From Agreia sp. VKM Ac-1783 (lineage in GTDB: Bacteria; Actinomycetota; Actinomycetes; Actinomycetales; Microbacteriaceae), in NCBI RefSeq assembly GCF_900177765.1, contig NZ_FXWI01000001.1, forward strand, positions 372,001-436,000: DNA of 64,000 nt, read 5' to 3'. Of this stretch, positions 53,281 to 63,162 are shown in pieces. The position numbers were made by a program, and so were the translations under genes. Below the pieces are notes generated by a model. The model ran no database searches. It saw only the letters and a program-made list of their open reading frames with translations, and had not been told where the DNA came from. Every line of letters begins with the position of its first letter. Within the stretch, counting starts at the first letter, position 1.

Positions 53281-54732
53281 ATGTCCGAGACACCCGAATC
53301 GACGCCGCGGCCCGCGCTGCTGAGCGGAATCGCGCGACGCGCCCGAGCGCATCCACGAGCCTTCGCGGCGACTGCCGCGGCCGCCGCCCTCGTCGTTCTC
53401 GGCGGCGGAGGACTGCTCGCGGGAGCCGCCGTGGGGACGCCTGACCCCGGGAACGTCGCCCGCGTCTCTGCGTCGCCGAGCGCGTCAGCATCGGCGACGC
53501 CTACTCCCACACCGACCCCTGAGGCGCGTCCGGTACCGGCCGCCGTGGCGCCAGCCCAGGCCGTGCGGACCTGCTCGATCGCCGAGGCGGCATCCGATTC
53601 GCGACTCGGCACCTTCTCCGGCAGCGTGCGCAACGCGACGACCGGGGAGATCCTCTACGACCACGGCGGCGGAACGTACTCCCGCACGGCGAGCGTGATG
53701 AAGGTTCTCACCAGCGCGGCGGCGTTGGCCGTTCTCGGCCCCGACTATCGAGCGAGCACCACGGTCGTCGCCGGAACGCAGCCCGGGCAGGTCGTGTTGG
53801 TGGGTGGGGGAGACATCACCCTGGCCAGTGGTTCCTCCAACATCTATCCCGGTTCGGCCAGCATGCTCGATCTGGCTGCACAGGTGAATTCCTCTCTCGG
53901 AGGCGCCCCCGTGACGTCGATCGTGCTCGACTCCTCGGCGTTCGCCGGCGACGCGTGGCAGCCCTCGTGGAACCGCAAGGAGCTGTTCGACGGATGGTCG
54001 TCGGAAGTGACGGCGCTGCAGGTAGACGGCGACCGTGCCGACCCGTCGAGCAGCCAATCGGCCCGCAGCGAAGACCCGATCGGTCGCGCCGGCGAGGCAT
54101 TCGCGAGTGCGCTCGGCGCGACCGGGGCATCGATCACCCAGGGTACTGCTCCGGCGGGCGCGGCGACCCTCGGTCAGGTGCAGTCGGCGCCCGTGTCGAC
54201 GATGGTGCAAGACGCGCTCCTGCGCTCCGACAACACCGAGGCGGAGATGCTGGCGCGCCTCACGGCGATCGCGCAGGGCTCGGGCAACACGTTCTCGGCG
54301 CTCGGCGCATCCACCCCGGCAGCCCTCGCTACGTACGGCCTCGACACGACAGGACTCGTGATCGTCGACGGCTCCGGACTGTCTGACGACAATGGCGTCT
54401 CGCCGAATTTCCTCACGGCCCTCTTCGCGAAGATCGAAGCGCGCGAGGGCAATCTCGGCGTCATCGCCGACGGTCTGCCGGTGGCAGGCGAGAGCGGCAC
54501 GCTGGGCGGTCGGTTCACCGGCTCGAATTCGGATGCCGCCGGCCACGTGATCGCCAAGACCGGATGGATAGATACGGGCTACACCCTGTCGGGCATCATC
54601 GACGCCGCCGACGGATCCGTTCTCACCTTCGCGTTCTTCGCCCTCGACGACGTCTCGGACAGTTCGAAGCAGGCGCTCGACACCATCACCGCCGCCGCCT
54701 ATCGTTGCGGAAACAATCTGTCGAATCAGTGA
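53281..54732 (+). CDS. dacB: D-alanyl-D-alanine carboxypeptidase/endopeptidase (S13, DacB)
   Basis: 483 residues. One N-terminal membrane segment (about 26-48) and a Thr/Pro/Ser linker precede the S13 peptidase: YSRTASVMKVLTSAA (SxxK), RSDNTEAEMLAR (SxN) and AKTGWID (KTG), plus the family block VIVDGSGLSDDN. It trims pentapeptide stems or cleaves peptide cross-links outside the membrane. Starts as a leaderless-type gene. Confidence 0.93.
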   Translation: MSETPESTPRPALLSGIARRARAHPRAFAATAAAAALVVLGGGGLLAGAAVGTPDPGNVARVSASPSASASATPTPTPTPEARPVPAAVAPAQAVRTCSIAEAASDSRLGTFSGSVRNATTGEILYDHGGGTYSRTASVMKVLTSAAALAVLGPDYRASTTVVAGTQPGQVVLVGGGDITLASGSSNIYPGSASMLDLAAQVNSSLGGAPVTSIVLDSSAFAGDAWQPSWNRKELFDGWSSEVTALQVDGDRADPSSSQSARSEDPIGRAGEAFASALGATGASITQGTAPAGAATLGQVQSAPVSTMVQDALLRSDNTEAEMLARLTAIAQGSGNTFSALGASTPAALATYGLDTTGLVIVDGSGLSDDNGVSPNFLTALFAKIEAREGNLGVIADGLPVAGESGTLGGRFTGSNSDAAGHVIAKTGWIDTGYTLSGIIDAADGSVLTFAFFALDDVSDSSKQALDTITAAAYRCGNNLSNQ

Positions 54733-54832
54733 CCGTCTTGCTCTAGGATCGATTAGTAAGCTGGCTGACTAATTCGGTCGCTGACATCGGATCGACGGCG
54801 CACCGTCGACGGGCAAGAGAGAGTGAGACGGC

Positions 54833-55426
54833 ATGGGCCGGGCGCTGTTCATCATCGACGTACAGAACGACTTCACCGAAGGCGGCGCCCTGGGTGTCGA
54901 CGGCGGCGAAGCCGTGGCCGCGGGCGTCTCTGCTCTCCTCGCCGAGCATCGCGGCGCCTACGATCTGGTCTTCGCCTCGCGCGACTGGCACGACGCAGAC
55001 AACGACAACGGCGGCCACTTCGCCCTCGACACAGCCCCGGACTTCGTCGACACCTGGCCGGTGCACTGCGTAGCGGGCACGTTCGGCGCCGAGTACCACG
55101 ACGATCTGACGACGCGGTCGATCGATTTCCACATCCGCAAGGGCCAGGGTAAGCCCGCCTACTCGATCTTCGAGGGAACGGCCGAGGAGGGCGGCACTGT
55201 CGTCGAACTCCTCGATTCGCACGGAATCACCGACATCGACATCGCCGGACTCGCGACTGACTACTGCGTGCGCGCGTCGGCCCTGGATGCTCTGCAGCGC
55301 GGCCGCGACGTGCGTGTCATCACTGACCTCGTCGCCGGAGTGGCCCCGGAGTCGAGCCGCGAGGCTCTCGCCGAGATGGCGCGCGCCGGCGCTGATCTGG
55401 TGCTCGCCGACCAGGTCGAAGGCTAG
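54833..55426 (+). CDS. pncA: Nicotinamidase
   Basis: 197 residues. Catalytic triad: Asp in FIIDVQNDF (D9), Lys in HIRKGQ and Cys in LATDYCVRA; metal-binding FASRDWHDADN with GGHF. It deamidates nicotinamide to nicotinate for NAD salvage, as PncA of M. tuberculosis. The MMPL gene starts 2 bases after the stop. Confidence 0.95.
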   Translation: MGRALFIIDVQNDFTEGGALGVDGGEAVAAGVSALLAEHRGAYDLVFASRDWHDADNDNGGHFALDTAPDFVDTWPVHCVAGTFGAEYHDDLTTRSIDFHIRKGQGKPAYSIFEGTAEEGGTVVELLDSHGITDIDIAGLATDYCVRASALDALQRGRDVRVITDLVAGVAPESSREALAEMARAGADLVLADQVEG

Positions 55427-55428
55427 AG

Positions 55429-57657
55429 ATGCGCGTTCCGCGGTGGTTGAGGATCCTCCTTCCCGCCGCCTTGATCCTCGTGTGGTTGACCGCGGCCTCG
55501 ATAGGTGGCCCGTACTTCGGCCGGATCGACGAGGTGTCGAGCAACGACCAGACCACCTACCTGCCCTCCAGCGCCGATGCCACCCGGGTCAGCGCCCTGC
55601 AGAAGAAGTTCACCGACTCCGACGCGATCCCCGCAATCGTCGTCTTCCGCACCGACGACGGAGCCGCGCTCACCGACGAGCAGCGTGCCGGCATCCAGAC
55701 CCAGGTCGACGGGCTCTCGACGATCACGGGCGTCGCCGACGACATCTCGCCGGCGATTCCCTCGCAAGACGAGCAGGCGGTCGAGGTGTTCGTGCCGATC
55801 GACGCCTCAGGGGAAGTGCGCGACACGGTGGAGTCGATGCGCTCCTACCTGCTTCGGGAAGGCTCGGTCGACGGAGTGACCGGCTTTGTCACAGGCCCGG
55901 CCGGCTTCACCGCCGACATCGGAGACGCATTCGCGGGCATCGACGGCATCCTGCTGCTGACCGCCCTGGGCGCCGTGTTCCTGATTCTGTTCATCGTCTA
56001 CCGCTCGCCGCTTCTTCCATTCCTCGTGCTCGGAACGTCGCTCTTCGCACTGACGACCAGCCTGCTCGTCGTCTGGTGGCTCGCCAAGGCCGGGGTCTTC
56101 ACCCTGAACGGGCAGGTGCAGGGCATCCTGTTCATCCTCGTGATCGGCGCGGCCACCGACTACTCGCTGCTCTACGTCTCTCGCTACAAAGAGGCGCTGC
56201 GCACACATGAGAAGCGGTGGGACGCGACGTGGGCGGCGCTGCGGGTGTCGCTCGAGCCGATCGTAGCCTCGGGCGGCACGGTCATCGCCGGACTCCTCTG
56301 CCTGCTCCTCTCCGATCTCAATTCGAACAAGGCTCTCGGCCCGGTGTCCGCGGTGGGAGTAGCCTTCAGCGTGCTCGCGTCGCTCACTCTGCTGCCAGCG
56401 CTCCTGCTCGCCTGCGGCCGCGCGTCGTTCTGGCCGCTGCGACCGAAGTACGCTGCGCCGGATGGGGTGGCCGCGCGCGTCGACGCCGAGCCCGCCCGTC
56501 ACGGTTTCGCAGAGCATAAGGCCGCACACGGCGCGCCGAAGGGCTTCTGGGCGCGGCTGGAGTCCTTCATCGCCTGGCGTCCCCGCACGATCTGGATCGT
56601 GACCACCGTGGTGCTTCTCGCCGCCGGAACGGGAGTGCTGCAGCTGCAGGCCAACGGCGTTCCGCAGAGCGATTTGATCCTCGGCGAGTCCGAGGCGCGA
56701 GACGGCCAGGTCGCGCTGGGCGAGCACTTTCCCGGCGGGTCGGGAAGCCCGGCCCTGATCGTCGCGCCCGAGGCCGATCTCGGCGATGTCGCATCCACCG
56801 TGCTGTCGACCGACGGGGTGACCTCGCTCACGGTGACGAGCGCGAACTCGCCCTCGGGCTCGGCCGACGTCGACAGCGATGGTGCGCTTTCCGCGCCTGG
56901 CGGAGCGCAGACGCTCATCGCGGTCGAGCCCACCGTCGTCGACGGCGACGTCCTATTGCAGGCCACTCTCTCGGCCGCAGCAGATTCGGATGCCGCCAAA
57001 GACTCGGTGCGCGCGTTGCGCTCGGCTCTGGCTGACGGATCGAGCGGAGCGCTGGTCGGCGGAGTGACCGCCACGGCCATCGACTCCGACACGGCAGGTG
57101 TGCACGACCGCAACACGATCATCCCGATCGTGCTGGTCGTCATCCTGCTCATTCTGATGCTGCTCCTGCGGTCGATTCTCGCGCCGGTGCTGCTGATCCT
57201 CAGCGTCGTCGTGTCGTTCGCAGCTGCTCTGGGCGTCTCAGCGTTGGTCTTCAACCACCTCTTCCAGTTCCCCGGGGCCGATCCGTCGGTGCCGCTCTAC
57301 GGCTTCGTCTTCCTCGTGGCGCTCGGCATCGACTACAACATCTTCTTGATGACGCGTGTGCGCGAGGAATCGATCGCGCACGGGACGCGCGCGGGCGTCC
57401 TGCGCGGCCTCACCGTGACCGGAGGCGTGATCACGTCTGCGGGAATCGTGTTGGCGGCGACTTTCTCAGCGCTCGGGGTGATTCCCGTGCTCTTCCTGGC
57501 ACAGATCGCCTTCATCGTGGCATTCGGCGTGCTGCTCGACACGCTCCTTGTGAGATCGCTCCTGGTGCCCGCGTTGGCCTACGACCTGGGCCGGGTCGTG
57601 TGGTGGCCGAGTAAACTGGCGAAGGCGCCCGAGGGTGCCGGCAAGCAATCTCGTTAG
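55429..57657 (+). CDS. MMPL/RND-family transporter
   Basis: 742 residues with two halves: a first membrane helix, an external domain (DEVSSNDQTTYLPSSADATR), then five or six segments including GAATDYSLLYVSRYKEAL, and the repeat half with GIDYNIFLMTRVREES. The two conserved Asp-Tyr pairs are the proton-relay sites. It is the small actinobacterial MmpL/YdfJ type, likely an exporter of lipid or drug. Directly downstream of pncA. Confidence 0.92.
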   Translation: MRVPRWLRILLPAALILVWLTAASIGGPYFGRIDEVSSNDQTTYLPSSADATRVSALQKKFTDSDAIPAIVVFRTDDGAALTDEQRAGIQTQVDGLSTITGVADDISPAIPSQDEQAVEVFVPIDASGEVRDTVESMRSYLLREGSVDGVTGFVTGPAGFTADIGDAFAGIDGILLLTALGAVFLILFIVYRSPLLPFLVLGTSLFALTTSLLVVWWLAKAGVFTLNGQVQGILFILVIGAATDYSLLYVSRYKEALRTHEKRWDATWAALRVSLEPIVASGGTVIAGLLCLLLSDLNSNKALGPVSAVGVAFSVLASLTLLPALLLACGRASFWPLRPKYAAPDGVAARVDAEPARHGFAEHKAAHGAPKGFWARLESFIAWRPRTIWIVTTVVLLAAGTGVLQLQANGVPQSDLILGESEARDGQVALGEHFPGGSGSPALIVAPEADLGDVASTVLSTDGVTSLTVTSANSPSGSADVDSDGALSAPGGAQTLIAVEPTVVDGDVLLQATLSAAADSDAAKDSVRALRSALADGSSGALVGGVTATAIDSDTAGVHDRNTIIPIVLVVILLILMLLLRSILAPVLLILSVVVSFAAALGVSALVFNHLFQFPGADPSVPLYGFVFLVALGIDYNIFLMTRVREESIAHGTRAGVLRGLTVTGGVITSAGIVLAATFSALGVIPVLFLAQIAFIVAFGVLLDTLLVRSLLVPALAYDLGRVVWWPSKLAKAPEGAGKQSR

Positions 57658-57678
57658 CGCTCAGCAGTACGGAGAATC

Positions 57679-59145
57679 ATGACAACGACGTCCGAATCCA
57701 CGCTTCTCGAATCGGTGCCGAACCAGCTCTACATCGGCGGGCGATGGATCGACGCCGAGGGTGGCCGCACCATCGAGGTCGACGACCCGGCCACGGGTCT
57801 TTCCATCCGTACGATCGCCGATGCCAGCCCGGCCGACGGCATCCGAGCTCTGGATGCCGCTGTCGCGGCTCAGGCCGAGTGGGCAGCGACCGCTCCGCGC
57901 GTGCGGGGCGAAATTCTGCGCCGGGCGTTCGACATGCTTCAGGAGCGCAAGCAGGAGTTCGCTCTGCTGATGACGCTCGAGATGGGCAAGCCGTTGGCCG
58001 AGGCGGCCGGCGAGGTCGCCTACGGAGGCGAGTTCCTTCGCTGGTTCAGCGAAGAGGCGGTTCGCATCTCCGGTCGTTACGGCCAGAACCCCGAAGGCAC
58101 GGGAACGATGGTCGTCTCGCAGCGGCCCGTCGGTCCGTGCTTCCTGATCACCCCGTGGAACTTTCCCCTCGCCATGGCCACACGAAAGATCGCGCCCGCG
58201 CTCGCGGCCGGCTGCACCGTGGTCGTCAAGCCTGCCGAGCTCACCCCGCTGACGACGCTGTTCTTCGCGAAGCTGCTCGAAGACGCCGGACTGCCCGGCG
58301 GCGTGCTCAACGTCATCACCACATCCGAGTCTGGAGCGGTGTCGGAGCCGATCATCTCAGACCCCCGCTTGCGCAAGCTCAGCTTCACCGGCTCGACCGC
58401 GGTCGGTCAGAAGCTCATCGCCCAATCGGCCGCCAACGTGCTGCGCACCTCGATGGAGTTGGGCGGCAACGCGCCGTTCGTCGTGTTCGACGACGCCGAC
58501 CTCGACAAGGCCGTCGATGGAGCCATGCTCGCCAAGTTCCGCAACATCGGTCAGGCGTGCACGGCCGCGAACCGCTTCATCGTGCACGAGTCGGTGGCCG
58601 GGGAGTTCGCGCGTCGCATCGCCGAGCGGGTCAAGGGCCTGACGATCGGCCGCGGCACCGAGCAGGGCGTCGACATCGGCCCCCTGATCAACGCCAAGGC
58701 CGTCGACAAGGCCGATGATCTGGTTCAGGATGCCGTGTCGCGCGGTGCCCAGCTGGTCACCGGCGGCAAGCGGGTCGATGGCCCCGGCAGCTTCTACGAG
58801 CCCACCGTGGTGTCGGGAGTCGCCGCGGGCAGCGAGATCCTGCGCGAGGAGATCTTCGGCCCTGTCGTATCGATCGTGACGTTCGCCGACGAAGACGAGG
58901 GCGTGCGCCTTGCCAACGACACACAATACGGTCTGGTGAGCTACGTGTTCACAGCAGACCTGGCTCGCGGCCAGCGCATGATCGAGCGTCTCGAGACGGG
59001 AATGATGGGCCTCAACGTCGGTGTCGTCTCCAATGCGGCAGCACCGTTCGGCGGCGTCAAGCAGTCGGGGCTCGGCCGAGAGGGCGGCCTCGAGGGCATT
59101 CACGAGTACCTCTCGACGAAATACACGCTCATCCCGAACTCGTAG
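57679..59145 (+). CDS. gabD: NAD(P)-dependent succinate-semialdehyde dehydrogenase
   Basis: 488 residues. Aldehyde dehydrogenase motifs: FLITPWNFPLAMATRKIAPA, FTGSTAVGQKL, catalytic Glu in MELGGNAPFVVFDDAD, catalytic Cys in NIGQACTAANRF, and PFGGVKQSGLGREGG near the end. Family-level assignment to GabD is by overall pattern; other short-chain semialdehyde substrates are possible. Confidence 0.88.
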   Translation: MTTTSESTLLESVPNQLYIGGRWIDAEGGRTIEVDDPATGLSIRTIADASPADGIRALDAAVAAQAEWAATAPRVRGEILRRAFDMLQERKQEFALLMTLEMGKPLAEAAGEVAYGGEFLRWFSEEAVRISGRYGQNPEGTGTMVVSQRPVGPCFLITPWNFPLAMATRKIAPALAAGCTVVVKPAELTPLTTLFFAKLLEDAGLPGGVLNVITTSESGAVSEPIISDPRLRKLSFTGSTAVGQKLIAQSAANVLRTSMELGGNAPFVVFDDADLDKAVDGAMLAKFRNIGQACTAANRFIVHESVAGEFARRIAERVKGLTIGRGTEQGVDIGPLINAKAVDKADDLVQDAVSRGAQLVTGGKRVDGPGSFYEPTVVSGVAAGSEILREEIFGPVVSIVTFADEDEGVRLANDTQYGLVSYVFTADLARGQRMIERLETGMMGLNVGVVSNAAAPFGGVKQSGLGREGGLEGIHEYLSTKYTLIPNS

Positions 59146-59162
59146 CGCTCGAGCGGATGCGT

Positions 59163-59275
59163 TGGTCTCGTAGCCAGAGGCCGCTCGCGGCCGAAGCGTG
59201 TCGAGACCACTCCGGATATCATCTCGATACGCGGTGCTCGTTCCTCACGACCGCTACTCGATCAGCGCTTGCGAG
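59163..59275. repeat. Palindromic intergenic repeat
   Basis: TGGTCTCG (59163-59170) pairs with CGAGACCA (59202-59209); GGCCGC-TC-GCGGCC (59179-59192) lies inside. A second motif TCTCGATACGCGGTGCTCGT, followed by TCCTCACGACCGC and TACTCGAT, lies to the right. The GGTCTCGATACGC...TACTCGATCAG layout resembles interspersed repeats common between genes in this family. It fills the gap between gabD and the convergent ABC exporter and may terminate both. Confidence 0.6.
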
Positions 59276-59276
59276 G

Positions 59277-61109
59277 TCACACCAGAAGCTGGTGCTTCGC
59301 GAGGTCTTTGTAGAGCGGTGTCGACACCACGAGTTCCGAGTGAGTGCCGACGCCGACCACGCGGCCGTGTTCGAGCACCACGATCTGGTCGGAGTCGACC
59401 ACGGTCGAGAGGCGGTGCGCGATCACGATGAGGGTGCGGTTCTCCGCCACTGCGTCGATGGCCTCGCGCAGCATCTGCTCGTTCAGGCCGTCGAGACTCG
59501 AGGTCGACTCGTCGAGCAGCAGGATGGGCGGGGCTGCGAGCAGTGCGCGGGCGATGGCCAGCCGCTGGCGTTCGCCGCCCGACAGCATCACGCCGTCTTC
59601 GCCGACGGCGGCGTCGAGCCCGGCGTCGTTGCGGTCGAGCACCTCGCCGAGGTTGACCGCGTGCAGTACCTCGATGCACTGCGCGTCGGTCGCCTCGGGC
59701 GAGGCGAGCAGCAGATTCTGCCTAATGGTTCCGGCGAGCACGGGCGCGTCCTGCTCCACGTAGCCGATCTGTGACCGCAGCGTCTCGCGGTCGATGGCTT
59801 TGAGGTCGGTGCCGCCGAGACGCACGGTTCCCGACGTGGGGTCGTAGAACCGCTCGATGAGAGCGAGCATGGTGCTCTTGCCGGCGCCCGAGGGGCCGAC
59901 CAGCGCGGTGCGCTGGCCCTGTCGAGCAGCGAAGCTCACGCCGTGCAGGACTCCCGATGCCATCGGGCCGCCTGCGGGAACGTCGGCATCGTCGACGGGC
60001 GTGCCGGCATACGCGAAGTGCACGTCGTCGAACTCGAGGGCGATGCCGTCGGCGGCGACCGCGGGTGCCGCCGTGCGCGCGATGTCGGCATCGAACTGCG
60101 TCTCGACCGGAAGATCGATGATCTCCTGGATGCGACCGAGGGCGCCGAGCGCCTGATTGACCGAGTTCAGGGCGCCGAACGCCTGGCCCAGCGGCATGAT
60201 CATCATGAAGAGAAAGAGGATGAACGAGATCAGGTTGGCGATGGTGATCGAGCCGTCGGCGACCCGGAACCCGCCGACTCCCAGAACGACGAGCAGCGAG
60301 ACCTGCAGCGCGATTCCGGCGATGGGCACGACGAGGGCCGAGATCTTCGCGACCCGCACGCCCATGTCGAACGCGCCCCGCGCATCCAGCTCGATCGCCT
60401 CGATTTCACGGTCGGTCGCGTTCGAGGCTCGCACGGTGCGGATCGCCCCGAGCGAGCGCTCGACGGATGCCGCGAGGTCGCCGACCTTCTCCTGCTGCTT
60501 GCGGCTCGCCGTGCGCACGCGGCCCGAGATGAGAACGACCGTGACGACCGAGACCGCGATGACGGCGACCGTGAGTCCGAGAAGGACCGGATCGATGATG
60601 AGCATGGCGATCAGTGCGCCGAAGAACACGAGTGAACCGCCGATCGCGTCGACGAGCCCCTGGGTGATGACGGCGTAGAGAAGGGTGGTGTCACTGCCGA
60701 CCCGGCTCACCAGATCACCGGTTCGGCGCACGTCGAACTCTCGGATGGGCAGCCGCAGCATGCGGCGCACGAGCTGGCGTCGTGCCGAGAGCACGACCGC
60801 CGTACCGGTGCGTTGAAGTAGGTAGTGCTGGAACCCGCTGATCAGGCCGGAGACGACCACGAGCACCACGAGCGCGCCGACGAGGGTGCCGAGGGGATCG
60901 TCGGCCTGAACCACTGTGATGACCTGACTCACGAGCAGCGGCTGGGCCAGGCTCGCGGCCGCTCCGAGGATGCTCAGAACGATGACCACGGCCAGAATCG
61001 GTCGGTGCTCGGCAAGGTAGGGCAGCAGCTGACCGAAGCGGGCGCGAGGGCCGTCTTCCGGCTTCGGGGATCGGCCCATCCGGCGTCGTGGTTGCGTGCT
61101 CGTGCTCAT
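59277..61109 (-). CDS. ABC exporter, fused membrane and ATPase domains
   Basis: 610 residues. Six membrane segments (about 35-320) form the exporter domain, and the ATPase has Walker A GPSGAGKSTMLALIE, Q-loop IGYVEQDAPVLAG, signature MLSGGERQRLAIARALL, Walker B ILLLDEST and His-loop VIAHRLST. A half-transporter working as a dimer, of the multidrug/lipid exporter class; the substrate is unknown. Confidence 0.93.
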   Translation of the reverse strand: MSTSTQPRRRMGRSPKPEDGPRARFGQLLPYLAEHRPILAVVIVLSILGAAASLAQPLLVSQVITVVQADDPLGTLVGALVVLVVVSGLISGFQHYLLQRTGTAVVLSARRQLVRRMLRLPIREFDVRRTGDLVSRVGSDTTLLYAVITQGLVDAIGGSLVFFGALIAMLIIDPVLLGLTVAVIAVSVVTVVLISGRVRTASRKQQEKVGDLAASVERSLGAIRTVRASNATDREIEAIELDARGAFDMGVRVAKISALVVPIAGIALQVSLLVVLGVGGFRVADGSITIANLISFILFLFMMIMPLGQAFGALNSVNQALGALGRIQEIIDLPVETQFDADIARTAAPAVAADGIALEFDDVHFAYAGTPVDDADVPAGGPMASGVLHGVSFAARQGQRTALVGPSGAGKSTMLALIERFYDPTSGTVRLGGTDLKAIDRETLRSQIGYVEQDAPVLAGTIRQNLLLASPEATDAQCIEVLHAVNLGEVLDRNDAGLDAAVGEDGVMLSGGERQRLAIARALLAAPPILLLDESTSSLDGLNEQMLREAIDAVAENRTLIVIAHRLSTVVDSDQIVVLEHGRVVGVGTHSELVVSTPLYKDLAKHQLLV

Positions 61110-61215
61110 TCGAAACTTTCTGGTGCGGGGAGAGGGAAGTGCAAGGGGCCGCGCGGCCGGACGAGCGGAGTGCGCGGGCCTCTAGCAATTGTGCACGGCG
61201 TCTGAGAGCCGCGGC

Positions 61216-61404
61216 TCACCGGGTGGTGACGACGAGCGTCGGAGCGTCGTGCGACGGAGTCGAGACCGGGGGAGCGAGGAGAAGGGCTGCGAGCATCAGG
61301 CCGCCGAGACCGGATGCGACGAGCCAGGCCAGAACGGCCCGATGCGGCCGGTTGCCACGCCACGAGCCGGCGTGGTGCCACGGCGTACCCGGATGAAACG
61401 ACAT
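61216..61404 (-). CDS. Possible small membrane protein
   Basis: 62 residues: a His/Trp/Arg-rich start (FHPGTPWHHAGSWRGNRPHR) and one hydrophobic helix (residues 23-45). No clear ribosome-binding site. It lies between the ABC exporter and the MFS gene on their strand. Could be a spurious frame. Confidence 0.35.
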   Translation of the reverse strand: MSFHPGTPWHHAGSWRGNRPHRAVLAWLVASGLGGLMLAALLLAPPVSTPSHDAPTLVVTTR

Positions 61405-61418
61405 GCCCGAACCATACG

Positions 61419-61467
61419 CCTCGAGCCTGCGAACTGCCGGAAAAATCGGCTGTTCGCAGGCTCGAGG
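61419..61467. terminator. Long hairpin after MFS gene
   Basis: CCTCGAGCCTGCGAAC (61419-61434) and GTTCGCAGGCTCGAGG (61452-61467) form a perfect 16-bp stem; inside, GCCG/CGGC pair around GAAAAAT. It starts 19 bases past the MFS stop. There is no T-run on either side. Confidence 0.6.
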
Positions 61468-61485
61468 ATGCGCGGTATTGCGGGG

Positions 61486-62886
61486 TTAGGAGACGTTCGC
61501 CTCGTAGTCGACGTCTTTCGTCTCCTTGCTCAAGAGCAGAGCGACGAGCGTGATCACCGCGGCGGCGCTGAGGTAGATGCCGACGAGCCACGTGCTGCCG
61601 CCCGCGAGCGTCCAGAGGTAGACGGCGATGAACGGCGCGACCGCGGCACCGAGGATGCTGGCGACGTTATAGCTGATCGCCGATCCCGTGTAGCGCACAT
61701 TGGTCGGGAACAGCTCGGGAAGCACCGAACCCATGGGCCCGAAGGTGAGGCCCATGAGGGTGAAGCCGATGATGAGCAGCGCCATCACGCCGGCGAATCC
61801 GCCGCCGAAGAGGGGAACGAAGAGCAGACCGAACACGATGATGCCGACGGTCACCCAGATCAGCGTGGTGCGGCGCCCGAACTTCTCGGCGAGGGGGCCC
61901 GCGACCAACGTGAAGATTCCGAAGAACACGACGCCGATGATGAGCATCACGAGGAAGTCGTTGCGCGGATAGCCGAGACCGGCGACGAACGCGTCGGGGG
62001 AGAAGGACTTGCCGGCCTTCTCTGCGGCGGCCTTGCCCGCCTCCACGGTCGAGGGCGTCGTTCCGAAGGTGAGCGTGAATGTCGTCATCAGGTAGAACAG
62101 CACGTAGGTGGCCAGCATGATGAACGTGCCGAGAATGAGCGGTCGCCAGCTGGTCTTGAACACGCGCGCGAGGGGAAGCTTCGCGACCTCGCCCTTCTCC
62201 ACGACCTTCTGGAAGGCGGGCGTCTCGATGAGTTTGAATCGCACGTAGAGACCGACCGCGACGAGCAGCGCACTGCCGAGGAACGGGATCCGCCAGCCCC
62301 ACGCCGCGAAGTCCTCCGGGCTCAGGCCCAGCGAGAGCCACAGGAACACGCCGTTGGCGACGATGAATCCGATGGGGGCTCCCAGCTGCGGAAATGTTCC
62401 GTAGATGGCGCGCTTGCCCTTGGGGGCGTTCTCGGTCGCCAGCAGGGCTGCGCCGCTCCACTCGCCGCCGAGGCCGAGGCCCTGGCAGAAGCGAAGAACG
62501 ACCAGGAAGGTCGGTGCGAGCACGATCCAGCCGTCGACGCTCGCTGTCGGCAGACATCCGATCAGCACCGTGGCGATACCCATGGTGAGCAGCGAGGCCA
62601 CGAGGGTGCCCTTGCGCCCGATCCTGTCGCCGAAGTGGCCGAAGATGATCGATCCGATCGGGCGGGCGACGAACGCCGCACCGAATGCGGCGAACGAGCT
62701 CAGCAGCGCGGTGGTGTCGTCGGCGTTCGGAAAGAAGAGCTTGGGGAAGACCAGAACCGCGGCCGTCGCATAGACGTAGAAGTCGTAGAACTCGATCGAC
62801 GTGCCGATGAGGCTGGCGAGAACGACGCGTGAGCGGGGATTGGTCTTGGGCGCGGGCGCGGTTGCGGCCGGGGCTGCGGATGACAT
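61486..62886 (-). CDS. MFS transporter, metabolite:H+ symporter (MHS) type
   Basis: 466 residues from ATG 62886. Twelve membrane helices; ASLIGTSIEFYDFYVYATAA at TM1, GHFGDRIGRKGTL in the loop between TM2 and TM3, and RFCQGLGLGGEWSGA are typical of the MHS family (ProP, ShiA, KgtP). Likely imports an organic acid or osmolyte with protons. Confidence 0.9.
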   Translation of the reverse strand: MSSAAPAATAPAPKTNPRSRVVLASLIGTSIEFYDFYVYATAAVLVFPKLFFPNADDTTALLSSFAAFGAAFVARPIGSIIFGHFGDRIGRKGTLVASLLTMGIATVLIGCLPTASVDGWIVLAPTFLVVLRFCQGLGLGGEWSGAALLATENAPKGKRAIYGTFPQLGAPIGFIVANGVFLWLSLGLSPEDFAAWGWRIPFLGSALLVAVGLYVRFKLIETPAFQKVVEKGEVAKLPLARVFKTSWRPLILGTFIMLATYVLFYLMTTFTLTFGTTPSTVEAGKAAAEKAGKSFSPDAFVAGLGYPRNDFLVMLIIGVVFFGIFTLVAGPLAEKFGRRTTLIWVTVGIIVFGLLFVPLFGGGFAGVMALLIIGFTLMGLTFGPMGSVLPELFPTNVRYTGSAISYNVASILGAAVAPFIAVYLWTLAGGSTWLVGIYLSAAAVITLVALLLSKETKDVDYEANVS

Positions 62887-62997
62887 GGCGGGCTTTCGGT
62901 GAATGCGTCGAGGCTCGACGAGAGGGGGGCATCGGGGCGCTGTTCGAAAGACCGGCGTTGTTCGCCGCGTCTCGCGAGACGCCATCGATGCGAAAAA

Positions 62998-63030
62998 ATG
63001 GGGGCGCGGGTTCCGCGCCCCCATCATTTT
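62998..63030. terminator. GC-rich hairpin between MFS gene and ribokinase
   Basis: ATGGGGGCGCGG (62998-63009) pairs with CCGCGCCCCCAT (63013-63024), with A-rich/T-rich flanks on both sides, so it looks like a bidirectional terminator. On the minus strand it would lie 112 bases before the MFS start. Confidence 0.65.
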
Positions 63031-63162
63031 AGGGCTTCTCTTCAGAGAACCGGGCCCGCCATCGTGCCGGAAAGCTGCAATTCAGTCATCCGAGTGGCGA
63101 ACGGCGGCTCGCCTAGGATTGTGCCGGGTGCGCCGCCGAAGGCGACCCAGGATGGATCGACA

